NCBI GenBank assembly: GCA_963693085.1
Contig: OY856409.1
Location: 1,535,371,072 to 1,535,435,071, forward strand
Length of the DNA stretch: 64,000 nucleotides
From: Alisma plantago-aquatica
Taxonomy: Eukaryota > Streptophyta > Magnoliopsida > Alismatales > Alismataceae
Reading direction: 5' to 3'
Of the stretch, positions 9,819-20,760 are shown piece by piece. Position 1 is the stretch's first letter; each line of letters opens with the position of its first letter. The notes under the pieces were generated by a model, which saw only the letters and a list, made by a program, of their open reading frames with translations, searched no databases and was not told the DNA's origin. The position numbers and the translations under genes are program-made.

Positions 9819-12517
9819 ATGCACCGTTTGAACAATCCCAGACTCACTGCCAGCTTTGATCCAGAGATTGACAGAACCTGCCACTGACAAAATAGAGAGA
9901 ACCGAGCAAGAATTGCTCAAGAAGAGGAGATAGCTCAAAGGGTGGCTCAAGCCCTTAATGCACAGAGGGAAAGATTCATGCAAGAAGCTAGAGCTATGGT
10001 TCAAGAAGAAATTCAAGCAAAACAGGCAGCAACACAAGCAACTAAACTACAAAAAGATCTTAGAGAATTCTCAATCCCGAAAGCTACAAATGTTCATCAT
10101 CCAGTACAACCTCCTCCCATCAATGCTACCAATTTTGAGATTAGGGCACATTGGATCACTTTGCTTCAAAACAACCCATTCTATGGCAAACAAGGAGAGG
10201 ATAGTCATGAACATCTTTTGAGGTTTATTGATCTATGTGCCATGACAAAGCAAAATGGAGTATCCGATGATGCCATTCAACTCTGTCTCTTCAAGTATTC
10301 CCTTACTGAATGAGCTATAGGTTGGTAAAATTCATTGCAAAGTGAAATACCCATCACCACTTGGGAACAACTCCAAAATGTGTTTCTGGAAAAATTCTAC
10401 CCTCCCTCTCTCACCTATGAAATTAGAGGCCAAATAACAAATTTCACTTAAGTCCCTGGAGAAACCTTTGCTAAAGCCTGGGACAGATACAAAGAGCTTC
10501 TACGCAAGTGTCCACACTATGGAATTCCTAATAATCAACTCATAGAAATATTCTATAGGGGTGTGAACGATGATATCAAGAGATTCTTAGACTCCTCATC
10601 TGGAGGAAACTTCATGCGTCAAAGTTATGACAACACATGGAGGGTCGTCACCCTTGGAGTAGAAAATCAAGCCAATTGGGGTAGATCTGTAGGTAAAGGA
10701 GTCTTGAAAGTAGCTATGGCTGAAGCTACTCCCGAGTACAAGTTTATCGCTGAAACCCTAAAACTCTTTGTTGCCAAGCAAGACCATATTGAATCATCTC
10801 TTGCTGCTATTGGAAGAGGACGTTCGCCCACTCGACAAAAAGAATAGATCAAGTCAGCTTCATTGCTCTATGAAGCATGTAAAAGTACTGATCATTCCAC
10901 ATTAGCATGTAATTTTCTTTATGATGTTGTTCTAAGCAACATATGTGGACAAGGAGATAATAGTCAAATGGAAAATCTTAATGTTGTTAATACCATCCCT
11001 GGTCAAAGTTTCTACAATCCGAATCAGAATAGGAATCATCTAGGATTTCAGTATGGAAACCCCTCTGGAGCAGTGAACTCGCATCAATTTGGTTCAAACA
11101 ACCAACCACGAGGCCCACCAGGATTTCAGTATAATCAACAACAGAATTTTGGAAACCAAGGAAACTTCAAGGGAAACTTCCAGAATAGGAACTTCAATAA
11201 TTATCAAAACAATTCCCAGTACCAGAGTCTTAACCAAGTTCCTTATCAACAATAAGGACAACAAGCAAGTCCTGTATCACCTGATGACAAGCTATCAGCC
11301 ATTGAAGAGATGTTGCAAACTTAGAAAACTATGATAGCTAACCAACAAGCTCAGCAGAAGGCTATTGAATCCCAACTAGCTCAACTTGCAGGTAGCATCA
11401 AGCCACCAACTGGGGTTTTTGCTGGACAACCTGAGAATAATCCTAAGCATCCTGAACAATTGAAGGCAGTCACCACCAGATTGGGAAAAGACTATTCTGA
11501 TCCTCCTGTCAAGACACCTATGGTTGTTACAGATGAAGATGAACCTGTGATTGTCCAAGACTCAACAACACCGGAGTCTCAACCGAAAGAACCAGTAACT
11601 ACTGATAAGACAGATAAGGAAAGTCCTGAGAAACCTATTGATGAAGAAACTGAAACTATGGAACCTAATATTCCTGTATAAAAACCTTGTATATCGTTCC
11701 CTACTCGTTTAATGCAGACCAAGCTTGATACTCAGTTCAATAAGTTTAAAGAAGCTATGAAGAAACTCCATGTTGATATACCTTTTTTGGATGCGCTGGA
11801 TAAGATACCAGCTTGGACAAAGTACGTAAAGTCACTACTGATTAGGAAATATATAACTAAAGAATATGAGACAGTCAAGTTAGCTAAAACCACTTCAGAT
11901 ATCATCCAAAGTAAGATGCCAAAGAAGCAGAAAGATCCAGGATCTTTTGGAATTTCCTACCATATTGGCGATTCTTCATGCAAGAAAGGACTGGCAGATC
12001 TTGGTGCTAGCATCTCCATCATGCCACTCAACCTTTGCAAAAGGCTAGGGTTTGCTAAACTTCTTCCAACTGGCATGACCATACAACTCGCAGACAATTC
12101 GATAAAATGCCTATTAGGAATTTTTGTGGATGTACCTGTCAAGGTAGGGAAAGATTCCTATGTTCCGTGTGACTTTGTCATCATGGAAATAAAAGAGGAT
12201 GCCATATATCCTCTCATCTTTGGACATACGTTCCTCGCCACTACAAGAGTTCTAATTGATGTTGAAGCAGGAACATTGCTTCTCAGACTTGGTAAAGAAA
12301 CCCTCAAATTCAAAGTTTTTGAAAGCATGAGAAGACCAAGTATGCAAGAAGAAGTCTATCTGATTGACTGCATTAAACAAATATCACTCCTTACACAAGA
12401 GGGATATGAACAAGATGATCCTTTAGAAGTGACTCTAGCAAACCCCTCTGCTGATAACTCCATCAGTGAGCAAGTTAAAGAGTGTGTTCTTGACCTTGAC
12501 ACTACCTATGAAGATCC
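9819..12517 (+). pseudogene. Athila-like gag-protease, one frame with eight stops
   Basis: The ATG at 9819 opens a frame that can be read to 12517 with no frameshift, interrupted by stops at 9885 (TGA), 10311 (TGA), 10326 (TAA), 10449 (TAA), 10845 (TAG), 11253 (TAA), 11322 (TAG) and 11679 (TAA). The gag core is clear: a FDPEID start, a glutamine-rich helix (9930-10060), an AHWITLLQNNPFYG block at about 10146, ITTWEQLQ at about 10355, ETFAKAWDRYKELLRKCPHYGIP at about 10461 (spread over one gag block). A Gln/Asn-rich linker covers 10980-11390. The protease begins near 11930, with active site DLGASISIMP (12000-12030) and a TTRVLIDV block at about 12241. The Asp is kept, but Leu replaces the usual Thr or Ser. 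The last 27 codons of the longest open frame (to 12608) belong to the inserted copia LTR. Confidence 0.85.
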
Positions 12518-13707
12518 TGTTGGTATGTATGCCCATAGAGCAAGTCATGTGATGATTGTAATGGGATACTTTGTAAATGATTTGAATAATAATAAAGGCA
12601 ATTTTTGATCTATATGTTTAAACTGTTTCTGAGATGATGGTGTAACATGATAGATGTCTAAAGAATGATTTTACTCAATGACGTATGCTTTTAGGTTAAG
12701 GACCTAAACAATGAGATCATACAGATGTTAAGAGTATACATTCTTGTTTGGTCCCTAGTCGGTTGTTATTGTGGAAATAACCATAGACATCAATAACACT
12801 AAAGACTAGATTGTGTGTTGGTTGATGACGGAATCTCATTAGTCATGATATAGTGATATCAAACCAAGCACATAGGTACTTGTTGGAGAACAAGGTACCG
12901 GACAGACCCACCGTGAGAGTGACACATGGAACCATGACTTGGTAGTCACAGTCAGCTCTCACAGTGATGGTGGTGAGTGTGATTCTTAGACCTGAAATCA
13001 CTACACTCAACACATGTCGTTGGGTACACTTTGACATCATCAAACGCAGTCCTGAAACATGGGTTGTTATAAAGGTGATGATTGGGTGGCTTTGACACAT
13101 GGGGCTTTTGAGGGGTGAGTGATAGATATGGGATTTGTCCCTCCTGAGGGAGTTTGATGTCCTTGGCCACTTGATGAGTAGGATTGAGAAAGACATGTGC
13201 ATGCACGTGTGAATCAATATGTGATATTGATGTCATACACATCTCACTCGGTCTGCTCTGAGATCAAGGAAATGAATGAACGTTGACAGGATGACTGTTC
13301 CATGCCTCGAGTTCATTCAGGATATCAGTGACAAAGGAATTATACATTCAATGTAACACCATTCACAGATTGTAGGATTGAAAGTTATTCTCCAACTTTC
13401 TATTTCACTTGGGTAGCACTGATGTGTGACTAGGCACCGCTCTTTGCTTGTGAAGTCATAAGTGTTATGGACTTTCACTACCAACGTGAAATGGACCTGC
13501 ATGGTCATACACATAGGATTTAACATGGAAGAGGAGTTTTGTCTACAAGAAATGTTTAGATTGATTACTAAAGGAGTTTAGTAGTTCAATTAAACACTCA
13601 ATTAATCGATAGCTCAATATCATAATGTTCAAGGTGTTGGACGCTTTGATTGGAGTATCAGATTGATTGAAATCGCAATTGACTGATTCTGCACAATCTG
13701 CACTCCC

Positions 13708-14099
13708 AACCGATCGGCTCATGTGATGAACCGATCGGCTGAGCTTGGTGAACCGGTCGGCTCAAGTGTTGAGTCAATCGGCTCATGGATAGGGTGAACG
13801 ATTGCTTCAAGTGTTAAAATGATCGGTTCAACTGTTGCAACTGGGCAAGTTGAGAAAGTAAGATTGGTGAGAATTTTCCTTGCGTTTCACTTGCCCAATT
13901 TGATTGGAACAAGGATTGGTATTCGATACCAATTAGAAACAAAAGAAGGAAAGTCAATCGGGAACCGACCAGGACCACCAACTGACCGGTTCACTTGTGA
14001 ACCGACTGGTTGAGGTGTCCCAACCGACCGGTGCACTTGTGAACCGACCGGTTCAGGTCCCCAACCGACCGTTTTAGTTGTGAAATGATCAGTTCAGGT
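13708..14099 (+). repeat. ACCGAYCGGTTCA repeat array in copia U3
   Basis: About a dozen copies of RACCGAYCGGYTCA, in direct orientation or as close inverted pairs (CCGGTTCACTTGTGAACCG). A spacer without copies lies at about 13845-13960. The array ends about 95 bp upstream of the TATA box. Some copies contain ACCGAC, the core of DRE/CRT elements; functional meaning is not shown. Confidence 0.8.
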
Positions 14100-14194
14100 T
14101 GTGAGTTGGTTGCTTTTGTGGAAAATCTCGAACCCTTCTACTCTTGCTTTTAGTCCCATATTGCCGGGGACAGATTACCCCGTCCCATGACCTG

Positions 14195-14207
14195 CCTATA
14201 TATATAG
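14195..14207 (+). promoter_or_regulatory. TATA box of the forward copia LTR
   Basis: CCTATATATATAGG following the repeat array; the LTR PBS is 560 bp further on. Confidence 0.65.
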
Positions 14208-14762
14208 GGGTATTGGGGGCTTCTCAGAGTACAACTCAGTGCAAGCCGGTTGCTCTGCAAAGTTGTCATTCTCTCTGGTTTTGGTAACCGAGAGAGCCTG
14301 AGCAAGTGCTACCCGAAAAGGGAGGCACAGTAAGGGAAAGACAACCGCAGTTGCAACTGGTAGCAGTAGAGTGTGTTGGCGACTAGTACGCCAACAGGAG
14401 GATGTGACTCCTTTCGGTTCCTTGTGCGACAAGGAGATCGGAGTTCCAAGCGGTCCGTGTGGACAACTGCAGAGGCGGGAGACCTCTGTCGCTCGGAGGA
14501 CAACTGTCAATCCCGACAGTCCAGTGAGACCAGGAGTCTTCAGTCCCGATGTGACCTGGAGCTGCACAGACACCGTCAAAGACCAGAGGTGAAGACCACC
14601 CAAGGAGCGAGGTACTATCGCCGAGCAAGCCTCGGGACAAGGTATGCATCCACAAACCATCTTTCCTATTGTATAGACGTTGATGCGATTCCTTTTGTTC
14701 TGGGTTTTGGGGAGAAAAGTTTTTGTTTCCGTTGCTTCTCTGCCTCCTCTGAAACCCAACAG

Positions 14763-14775
14763 TGGTATCAGAGCC
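14763..14775 (+). promoter_or_regulatory. primer-binding site, initiator tRNA-Met type
   Basis: TGGTATCAGAGCC, one base after the LTR end. It is the standard copia PBS. Confidence 0.9.
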
Positions 14776-16128
14776 ACGTCAACCGCTCTATATTTTAGGA
14801 TTATTGATATGATCGATTTTGGTTTGTCGCCTTTATTTATTGCATGCGATGCGAATAAAATTGGCTTTATGCATGTCCAATCCACAAATCCCAAATATAC
14901 ATATATTATATGTAATATTAATGCACTCGATACGCGTCACCCTTAAATGAGTTTTGTGGTGGATGTGTAACATGATTATGGCCTATAAACCCCTATATCT
15001 GTGTGTGGTTGTATGTGGTTGCTTGCATCTCGGTCTGCGCACCGATTCCCCTTCTCTTATTGCTGATGTAACTCGAAATAATTTGAGAATTATTTTCCTA
15101 CCTTTGCTCCCCCGGAATGTAACTCGGGGTTTCACAATTCAATTGTAAATATGGTAGATTTAATTTCCTGTTATGTCAAAGAAAACAGACGACCTGACGA
15201 CGCTTGATACGATCGGTTCAAGGAGTGAACCGATCAGTTGGTGATCCAGACGACCGGTTCGAGGAGCGAGATGAGCAGGTGGCGACCTGATGAGATGCAC
15301 GATGACCAGTGAACCGATCGGCTGGAGGCGCCAGTCGATCGGCTGGTGGCACCCAAACAACCAACCTGATGGCGAGCCGATCGGTCATGGAGATGAGCTG
15401 ATCAAACCTAGAAAGGCAGGCACATATTTCATCTTGTACATGTTGCATGTGATGTAGACCTAGATGACCGTGATTCCTCTTGGCTCGAGGAATCACAATA
15501 GGATGGCCATAATCATTGCTTTTTATCGTTTTGCATGTTTTCTGTGGGATACATCATGTATATGATATGTACTATATATTGTGGTGATTGGATATGTATA
15601 TGTATATAAAAACCAAATCCCTCATTAAATATTAAGTTTTAGATGCCTTCCAAATGCAACACATGTGAAAAGCTTGATCGACCAAGTGTGGGCACGCCCT
15701 AGCGTGGTGCACCGTCTATCTCGTGGAAGCATGAAGGATGAATGTGTGGGTATGCCCTAGCAGGGTGCATATTCATCGTGTTGGCTTTGGGTCGGACTTA
15801 ACAAGGTGATCTAGATGGGATCTAGTACCTTGAGGCATGGAGATGATCATGGAAAAGAGTTGCATATGACATCTTTCAAGAGTTGCATATGATGCAATTG
15901 GCAAGAGTTGCCTACCTGAGAGATCTGAGTTGTGGGTGACAGCCCTAGCTGGTCCATGGCTTAGAGGATTTTAGGATCTTGACCCACTAGAAGATTGTAC
16001 GCTGCAATCTTCCAAATTGATGGTGAGGGCTATCAATTTGAGTCAAAATAGTGGGAGCGGTAATTAATTAAAGGCCTAATTAACTATCGTCAAATTTTAT
16101 TCAAATCAAATCAAAAAGGTTTTGATAA
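14776..16128 (+). other. copia 5' leader (non-coding)
   Basis: About 1.35 kb without a long open frame between PBS and gag. It holds a second ACCGATCGG array (15209-15390) and a twice-repeated stretch with GTGGGYAYGCCCTAGC (about 15685-15770). The matching leader of the reverse copia (49217-50578) has the same layout, so this is a family trait. Confidence 0.7.
15209..15390 (+). repeat. second ACCGATCGG array, in the copia leader
   Basis: Around seven copies of AACCGATCGGYT-like units. The core is the same as in U3 of the same element, although the leader lies outside the LTR. Confidence 0.75.
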
Positions 16129-18240
16129 ATGCAAATTTTCTCTTGTAGAATGGCAAAAGAATCATCTTTTAAAATGGGCAAATTAATTGAGAATAAATTC
16201 CATAACTGGTTGAGGACTGTGAGAAGTGTTCTGCACAATCCAGATATACCAGGAGCCTTAGAATCCACTCTATGTACGCTTAATGCGTTAGTGAAGAAGA
16301 AAGAAGGTAAGGGAGAGAAGGGTTCTCTCGCCAAACCAATTTCTTCTACATGGAGAGGATGGAAGGAACAATGGAAGAAGAAGTCAGAGATAGAGATCTC
16401 TACTTCTGGTGTATACGTGATAGAGATTAACTTTACTACTTCTTCATCATGGGTACTTGATACCGGATGCGGATCTCACATTTGTTCAAATGTGAAGAAT
16501 CTTAAGAGAAGTAGGCCTTTGGGGAAAGGCGAGGTTGAACTACGTGTTTCCAATGGGGCAAGAGTTGCCGCCAGTGCCGTAGGAACCTATGAGTTAACTC
16601 TACCAAGTGGGCTAATAATAGAGTTGAAGAACTGCTATTATGTACCTGCCATAAATAGGAATATCATTTCCGTCTCTTGTTTGGACAAAGATGGATTTGA
16701 ATTTCTTATTAAGAATGGAAAATGTTCCATTTCTAAAGATGGGATCTTTTATGGCAGTGCCCCAATGTCTTATGGTCTATACTTGATATATTTGGAGACA
16801 AGTGTATACAATGTAAACACCAAAAAGGAAAAACTCAACGACTCAAACAAAACATATCTCTGGAATTGTCATCTAGGACACATAAATGAGAAGTGCATTT
16901 CTAGACTCCATAAAGATGGTTATCTAGACTCTTTTGATTATGAATCAATAGAGACATGTGAATCTTGTTTATTGGGCAAGATGACCAAGACTCCCTTTTC
17001 AGGTAAAGGTGAGAGAGCTAGTGATCTATTAGGACTCATACATACTGATGTATGTGGGCCTTTTAGAACTAATGCCAGAAATGGGTATCAGTACTTCATT
17101 ACCTTCACGGATGATTTCAATAGGTATGGCTATGTGTACCTAATGAAGCATAAGTCAGAAACCCTTGAAAGGTTCAAGGATTTCATGAATGAAGTACAAA
17201 ACCAACTTGGTAAAAGTATTAAGGAACTTTGATCCGATCGAGGTGGAGAATACTTAAGCCAGGAGTTTGAGGACCTTCTGCGAGCCCGTGGTATTGTATC
17301 ACAATGGACTCCGCCTGGAACACCACATCATAATGGTGTGTCTGAAAGAAGGAATCGCACATTGTTGGATATGGTGCGATCAATGATGAGTTTTGCCGAT
17401 CTTCCGATTTCCTTATGGGGTCATGCTCTTGAAACCAAGGTGATATTGGGGTCTTTTATGAAGATTTGGGGTTGTGAGGCTTACGTCAAGAAAATGTTTC
17501 CTGATAAGCTTGGACCCAAATCCGATAAATGTTATTTTGTTGGATACCCCAAGGAAACGAGGGGATATTACTTATACCACCCTACTGACAACAAAGTGTT
17601 TGTTGCCAGGGATGTTGTACTCCTAGAAAGGGAATTTATTTACAAAGGAAGCAGTGGGAGGAATATAGAGCTTGAAGAGGTTCAAGCCCAACAAGAAAAC
17701 ATTGAATCGGTAGATGTACCAGAGGAAAATGATGATTCACAAGGTGTTGTGGAATCTCACTCTCCTCAGGTAACACAAGGACCTCATAGATCTAGTAGGA
17801 CCCGCCTTGAACCTGAGAGGTTTGGATGCTTTGTAACTCAGGAAGGTGGTGAGTTGATCATAGATGATGATCCAACTACCTACGTAGAGGCTATGGAGGG
17901 ACCAAATTGTGAGAAATGGCTTGAAGCCATGAGATCCGAGATGGAATCCATGTACTGCAACAAAGTATGGACTTTGGTGGAACCACCCGAAGGGGTAAAA
18001 CCCATAGGGTGCAAGTGGGTCTTCAAGAAGAAGACCGACATGGATGGAAATGTGCAAACTTATAAAGGCAGATTGGTTGCAAAGGGATTTCGACAAGTTT
18101 AAGGTGTTGACTATGGCAAAACCTTTTCTCCAGTTGCCATGATTAAGTCCATCAGGATCATGCTTGCTATTGCAGCCTATTATGACTATGAGATTTGGTA
18201 GATGGATGTCAAAACTGCATTCCTTAATGGGAATATAAAT
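16129..18240 (+). pseudogene. copia gag-protease-integrase-RT, disrupted
   Basis: One frame runs through three in-frame stops: TGA at 17230, TAA at 18100 and TAG at 18199. Gag is reduced to its first part (KMGKLIENKFHNWLRTV) and then lacks most of its length, including the zinc knuckle. Protease: WVLDTGCGSHIC near 16450, with the DTG site kept. Integrase: the zinc-binding part HLGHINEKC...CESC (16870-16970), then HTDVCGPF and TDDFNRYGY, with GGEY just after the first stop. A gap of about 30 residues lies near 17440, between the SLWGHALET and SFMKIWGCEAYVKK blocks. The RT start is present (EAMRSEMESMYCNKVW, GCKWVFKKK) up to MDVKTAFLNGN, where the element is cut. Each stop is one C-to-T change from an expected Arg or Gln codon. 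Confidence 0.85.
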
Positions 18241-19068
18241 GGTGAGTGGAAGTGGTCTGACTTCCTTTACTCATAGATCTTCGATGGTATTGTAACATTT
18301 TAGACATTTCCCAGTTACCCCAATATTCCCTTCTGCTTTTCCCATAAAATAAAGGATCTGTGGGAGTATGTGTGCTTCACTGGATAGGTTTCTTGCCAAC
18401 CTAATTGCAGCTTTCCCAAGAAGAGTTAGAGTCATGAGCTAGAAAGTAAGGCCCAATTTTTGACTTCCTTATCTTTTCTTTTCAATTGGCTATCATTCCA
18501 CACATACATTCCATTGTTATAAATGTGCACATTATCATATGTTGTCAATCTTTGTTCTTCTAACTATTGAAGTTGAAGGGTCACTTCTTTCCATCTATTG
18601 GAAGGCCAAAGTTGAGCCATTTGATTGACCACCAAGATTTGTTCTCCATTTCTACATGGAGGTGAGAGAATTTGTGTATATTAATTGAAATGGTGTGGTG
18701 TCTAAGGGAGTTTTGGATTTAGTTCAATAGGCCAAGAGAGAGTTGATAGCTTCATTACATAATCCTTCTTGGTATGGTTAATGTTATATTTTCTAAGATA
18801 GCCATGATTTTATATTCTAAACCTCCATGTCTATATTTTTCTCATTGATATGGAGAGGCTACTCGATGATGAACACTATACTTATTCAACAATGATTCAA
18901 ACTTGCACTCTAGGAAGTGTAATTCTCTATTAGATATTATAGTGTGTGGAATGCCAAATCTAGGAAAGATGACTTCTTTGAACAAATTGTTGACTATCTT
19001 GGAACGGTTGGAGTTCTTGGGGTTCACCACAACCCACTTGGATACACAATTGATAGCCACACACACAC

Positions 19069-19107
<39 letters not shown>

Positions 19108-19434
19108 AGAGTATACGAGATGCAATCCACTCCCCATTTATCAAATATTTTGACCTCTTTCCTTGCAGTTAGGGTAAAGTCATCTCTATTTGATATGTTA
19201 GTTGTCTCCTAACATTGATCTCATAGGAGAATGAAATTGTAAGTCTCTTTGAACAGTGTAGCACAATAGAAGCCACACTGAAGAACTTTCATGGTAGTGT
19301 TTTTGGCTCTCATGTAGCCCTCATTATCACAATATGGGTATCTCAAAAATTTTTGAAGCTTCTTCCTCAGTAATACACCTATAATACAAGCCATCTATAC
19401 ATAGTAGGAAAATATATGGCTCATACCTATATTG
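18241..19434 (-). pseudogene. Athila-like integrase core and C-terminal part, copy A
   Basis: The reverse strand gives an INCVSKWVVV / NRSKIVNNLFKEVIFPRFGIPHTIISNRELHF block at 18850-19040 (read in two pieces), the Athila integrase core, with the usual SDQGTHF site altered to SNRELHF. Leftward follows the C-terminal part (LEEQRLTTYDN-like near 18550, LFLGKLQLGW-like near 18410). A CA/TA microsatellite interrupts the start of the core. No intact frame. Confidence 0.65.
19057..19102. repeat. compound microsatellite (CA)n(TA)n, copy 1
   Basis: About seven CA units followed by about 15 TA units within duplicated copy 1. Confidence 0.95.
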
Positions 19435-19919
19435 GAAGGGTCACTTCTTTCCAGCTATTGGAAGGCCAAAGTTGAGCCATTTTATTGACCACCAAGATTT
19501 GTGCTCCATTTCTACATGGAGGTGACAAAATTTGTGTATATTAATTGAAATGGTGTGGTGCCTAAGGGAGTTTTGGATGTAGTTCAATAGTCCAAGTGAG
19601 AGTTGATAGCTTCATTACATAATCCTTCTTGGTATGGTTAATGTTATATTTTCTAATATAGACATGATTTTCTATTCTAAACCTCCATGTCTATATTTTT
19701 TCCCATTGATATGGAGAGGCTACTCGATGATGCACCCTATACTTATTCAACAATGATTGAAACTTGCATTCTAGGAAGTCTAATTCTCTATTAGACATTA
19801 TAGTGTGTGGAACGCCAAATCTAGGAAAGATGACTTCTTTGAACAAATTGTTGACTATCTTGGAACGGCTGGAGTTCATGGGGATCACCTCAACCCATTT
19901 GGATACACAATCGATAGCC

Positions 19920-19982
<63 letters not shown>

Positions 19983-20327
19983 AAGAGTATACCAGATGGA
20001 ATCTAGTCCCCATTCATCAAATAGTTTGACCTCTTTACTTGCGGTTAGGGGAAAGTCATCTCTATTTGATATGTTAGCTGTCTCCTAACATTGATCTCAT
20101 AGGAGAATGAAATTGTTAGCCTCTTTGAACAGTGTAGCAAAGTAGACACCACACTGAAGAACTTTTGTGGTGGTGTTTTTGGCTCTCATGTATCCCTCAT
20201 TATCACAATATGGGTATCTCAAAAATTCTGAAGCTTCTTCCTCAGTAATACATCTATAATACAAGCCATCTACACATAGTAGGAAAATATATGGCTCATC
20301 CCTATAGTAGTGTCTAACATCATGCAT
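19435..20327 (-). pseudogene. Athila-like integrase, copy B with zinc-binding start
   Basis: The second copy repeats the core (AIDCVSKWVEVIP, FPRFGVPHTIMSNRELDF) and joins on its right to the integrase N-terminal part at 20097-20327 (RHYYRDEPYIFLLC, GYMRAKNTTTKVLQCGVYF). That part corresponds to the HHCC region of Athila integrases, with cysteines only partly kept. Copy B is therefore collinear with the RNase H upstream, and copy A is the extra one. Confidence 0.65.
19923..19981. repeat. (AT)n microsatellite, copy 2
   Basis: About 29 AT units at the place of the compound microsatellite in copy 1. The CA part is gone and the AT part is nearly twice as long. Confidence 0.95.
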
Positions 20328-20517
20328 GAACTTCTGCTTGGTGTTGCATGTTTACTCAAGGTGTTGGGCACCTTCAACAAGGCAATACACAAAATCTAAA
20401 AACTAAGGAATGATTGTATCTACCTTCATCAAGTGGTCATCTTGTAGGTAATTTAATAGGAACATAGTCATTTTCTATGATGTGAAGGTGACCTAGTGAT
20501 CATCTAAAATGTTATCA

Positions 20518-20754
20518 CTACCCTTCTTGTCTGGATATCAAGATCAAATTAATGGAGAGTAAGATCCACTTTATCAACCATGTCTTTGCATCTTTTTTCA
20601 CTAATAGGTAGAAGGTGACTATGTGATCTATGTATACTATTAGTTGCAACCCCATAATACATGACCAAAGCTTGTGTAATGCATAAAGAATGAATATTAA
20701 CTCCTTGTATGTGGTGGCGTAGTTATCAAGCCTCATATCAAGTTTTGAAATCAT
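20518..20754 (-). pseudogene. Athila-like RNase H fragment
   Basis: The reverse strand is open for 78 codons: NYATTYKELIFILYALHKL, then IVYIDHIVTFYLLVKKDAK and LIKWILL. It matches the Ty3/gypsy RNase H core. The Glu of KEL is kept, and the Asp of the YTDH-type site is kept as YIDH. Confidence 0.75.
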
Positions 20755-20760
20755 AACATA

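Larger units (their letters stand above)
6877..12517 (+). mobile_element. forward Athila/Tat-like Ty3/gypsy element, 5' part
   Basis: Order: 5' LTR (6877-9639), a tRNA-Asp type primer-binding site (9645-9662), then gag and protease in one frame (9819-12517). The rest of pol and the 3' LTR are not seen: a copia LTR starts inside the protease end at 12518, and that copia is itself cut short at 18240. The PBS type and the gag-protease layout, with a DLGAS protease site, fit the Athila/Tat group; the clade is inferred from these signatures. Confidence 0.8.
12518..14761 (+). repeat. 5' LTR of the forward copia
   Basis: Begins TGTTGGTATGTATGC and ends CCCAACA, one base before the PBS. It aligns in inverse orientation with 41908-43888 and 50593-52581, for example at 12840-12960 against 43470-43600. 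U3 has a repeat array (13708-14099) just before a TATA box. Open frames on the minus strand over the R-U5 part (14196-14894) have no domain support and I treat them as chance. Confidence 0.85.
12518..18240 (+). mobile_element. forward Ty1/copia element, 3' truncated
   Basis: 5' LTR (12518-14761), tRNA-Met PBS, a long leader, then gag-protease-integrase-RT in one frame to about 18240, where the copia reading stops and reverse Athila-like sequence begins. RNase H, polypurine tract and 3' LTR are absent. It is the same family as the reverse copia at 41908-52581, with alignable LTRs and integrase. The integrase (GKGERASDLLGLIHTDVCGP) and the 2 kb LTR suggest the Angela/Tork group; this is an inference. 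The five bases before the LTR are GATCC. Confidence 0.85.
18575..20305. repeat. tandem duplication, two copies of about 860-870 bp
   Basis: Copy 1 is 18575-19434 and copy 2 is 19435-20305. Both start GAAGGGTCACTTCTTTCC and end ATATGGCTCAT(A/C)CCTAT. They look more than 90% alike by eye apart from the microsatellite, so the duplication is much younger than the element it lies in. Confidence 0.9.

Noticed and set aside
13317..13526. Minus-strand open frames in the copia LTR (also 12843-13242)
   Set aside because: Short, overlap each other, not kept in the other two copia LTRs.
14763..14775. tRNA gene remnant at TGGTATCAGAGCC
   Set aside because: It is a primer-binding site next to an LTR end; no cloverleaf sequence around it. 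The same holds for the other PBS sites.
14196..14894. 232-codon open frame on the minus strand
   Set aside because: Covers R-U5 and PBS of the copia LTR on the wrong strand. The equivalent part of the other copia LTRs is not open, and no domain is seen.
19071..19981. Replication origin or matrix attachment region at the TA tracts
   Set aside because: Simple microsatellites within a tandem duplication; nothing else supports such a role.
20097..20327. Independent small gene on the minus strand
   Set aside because: Matches the zinc-binding N-terminal part of an Athila-like integrase and is collinear with the RNase H at 20518.
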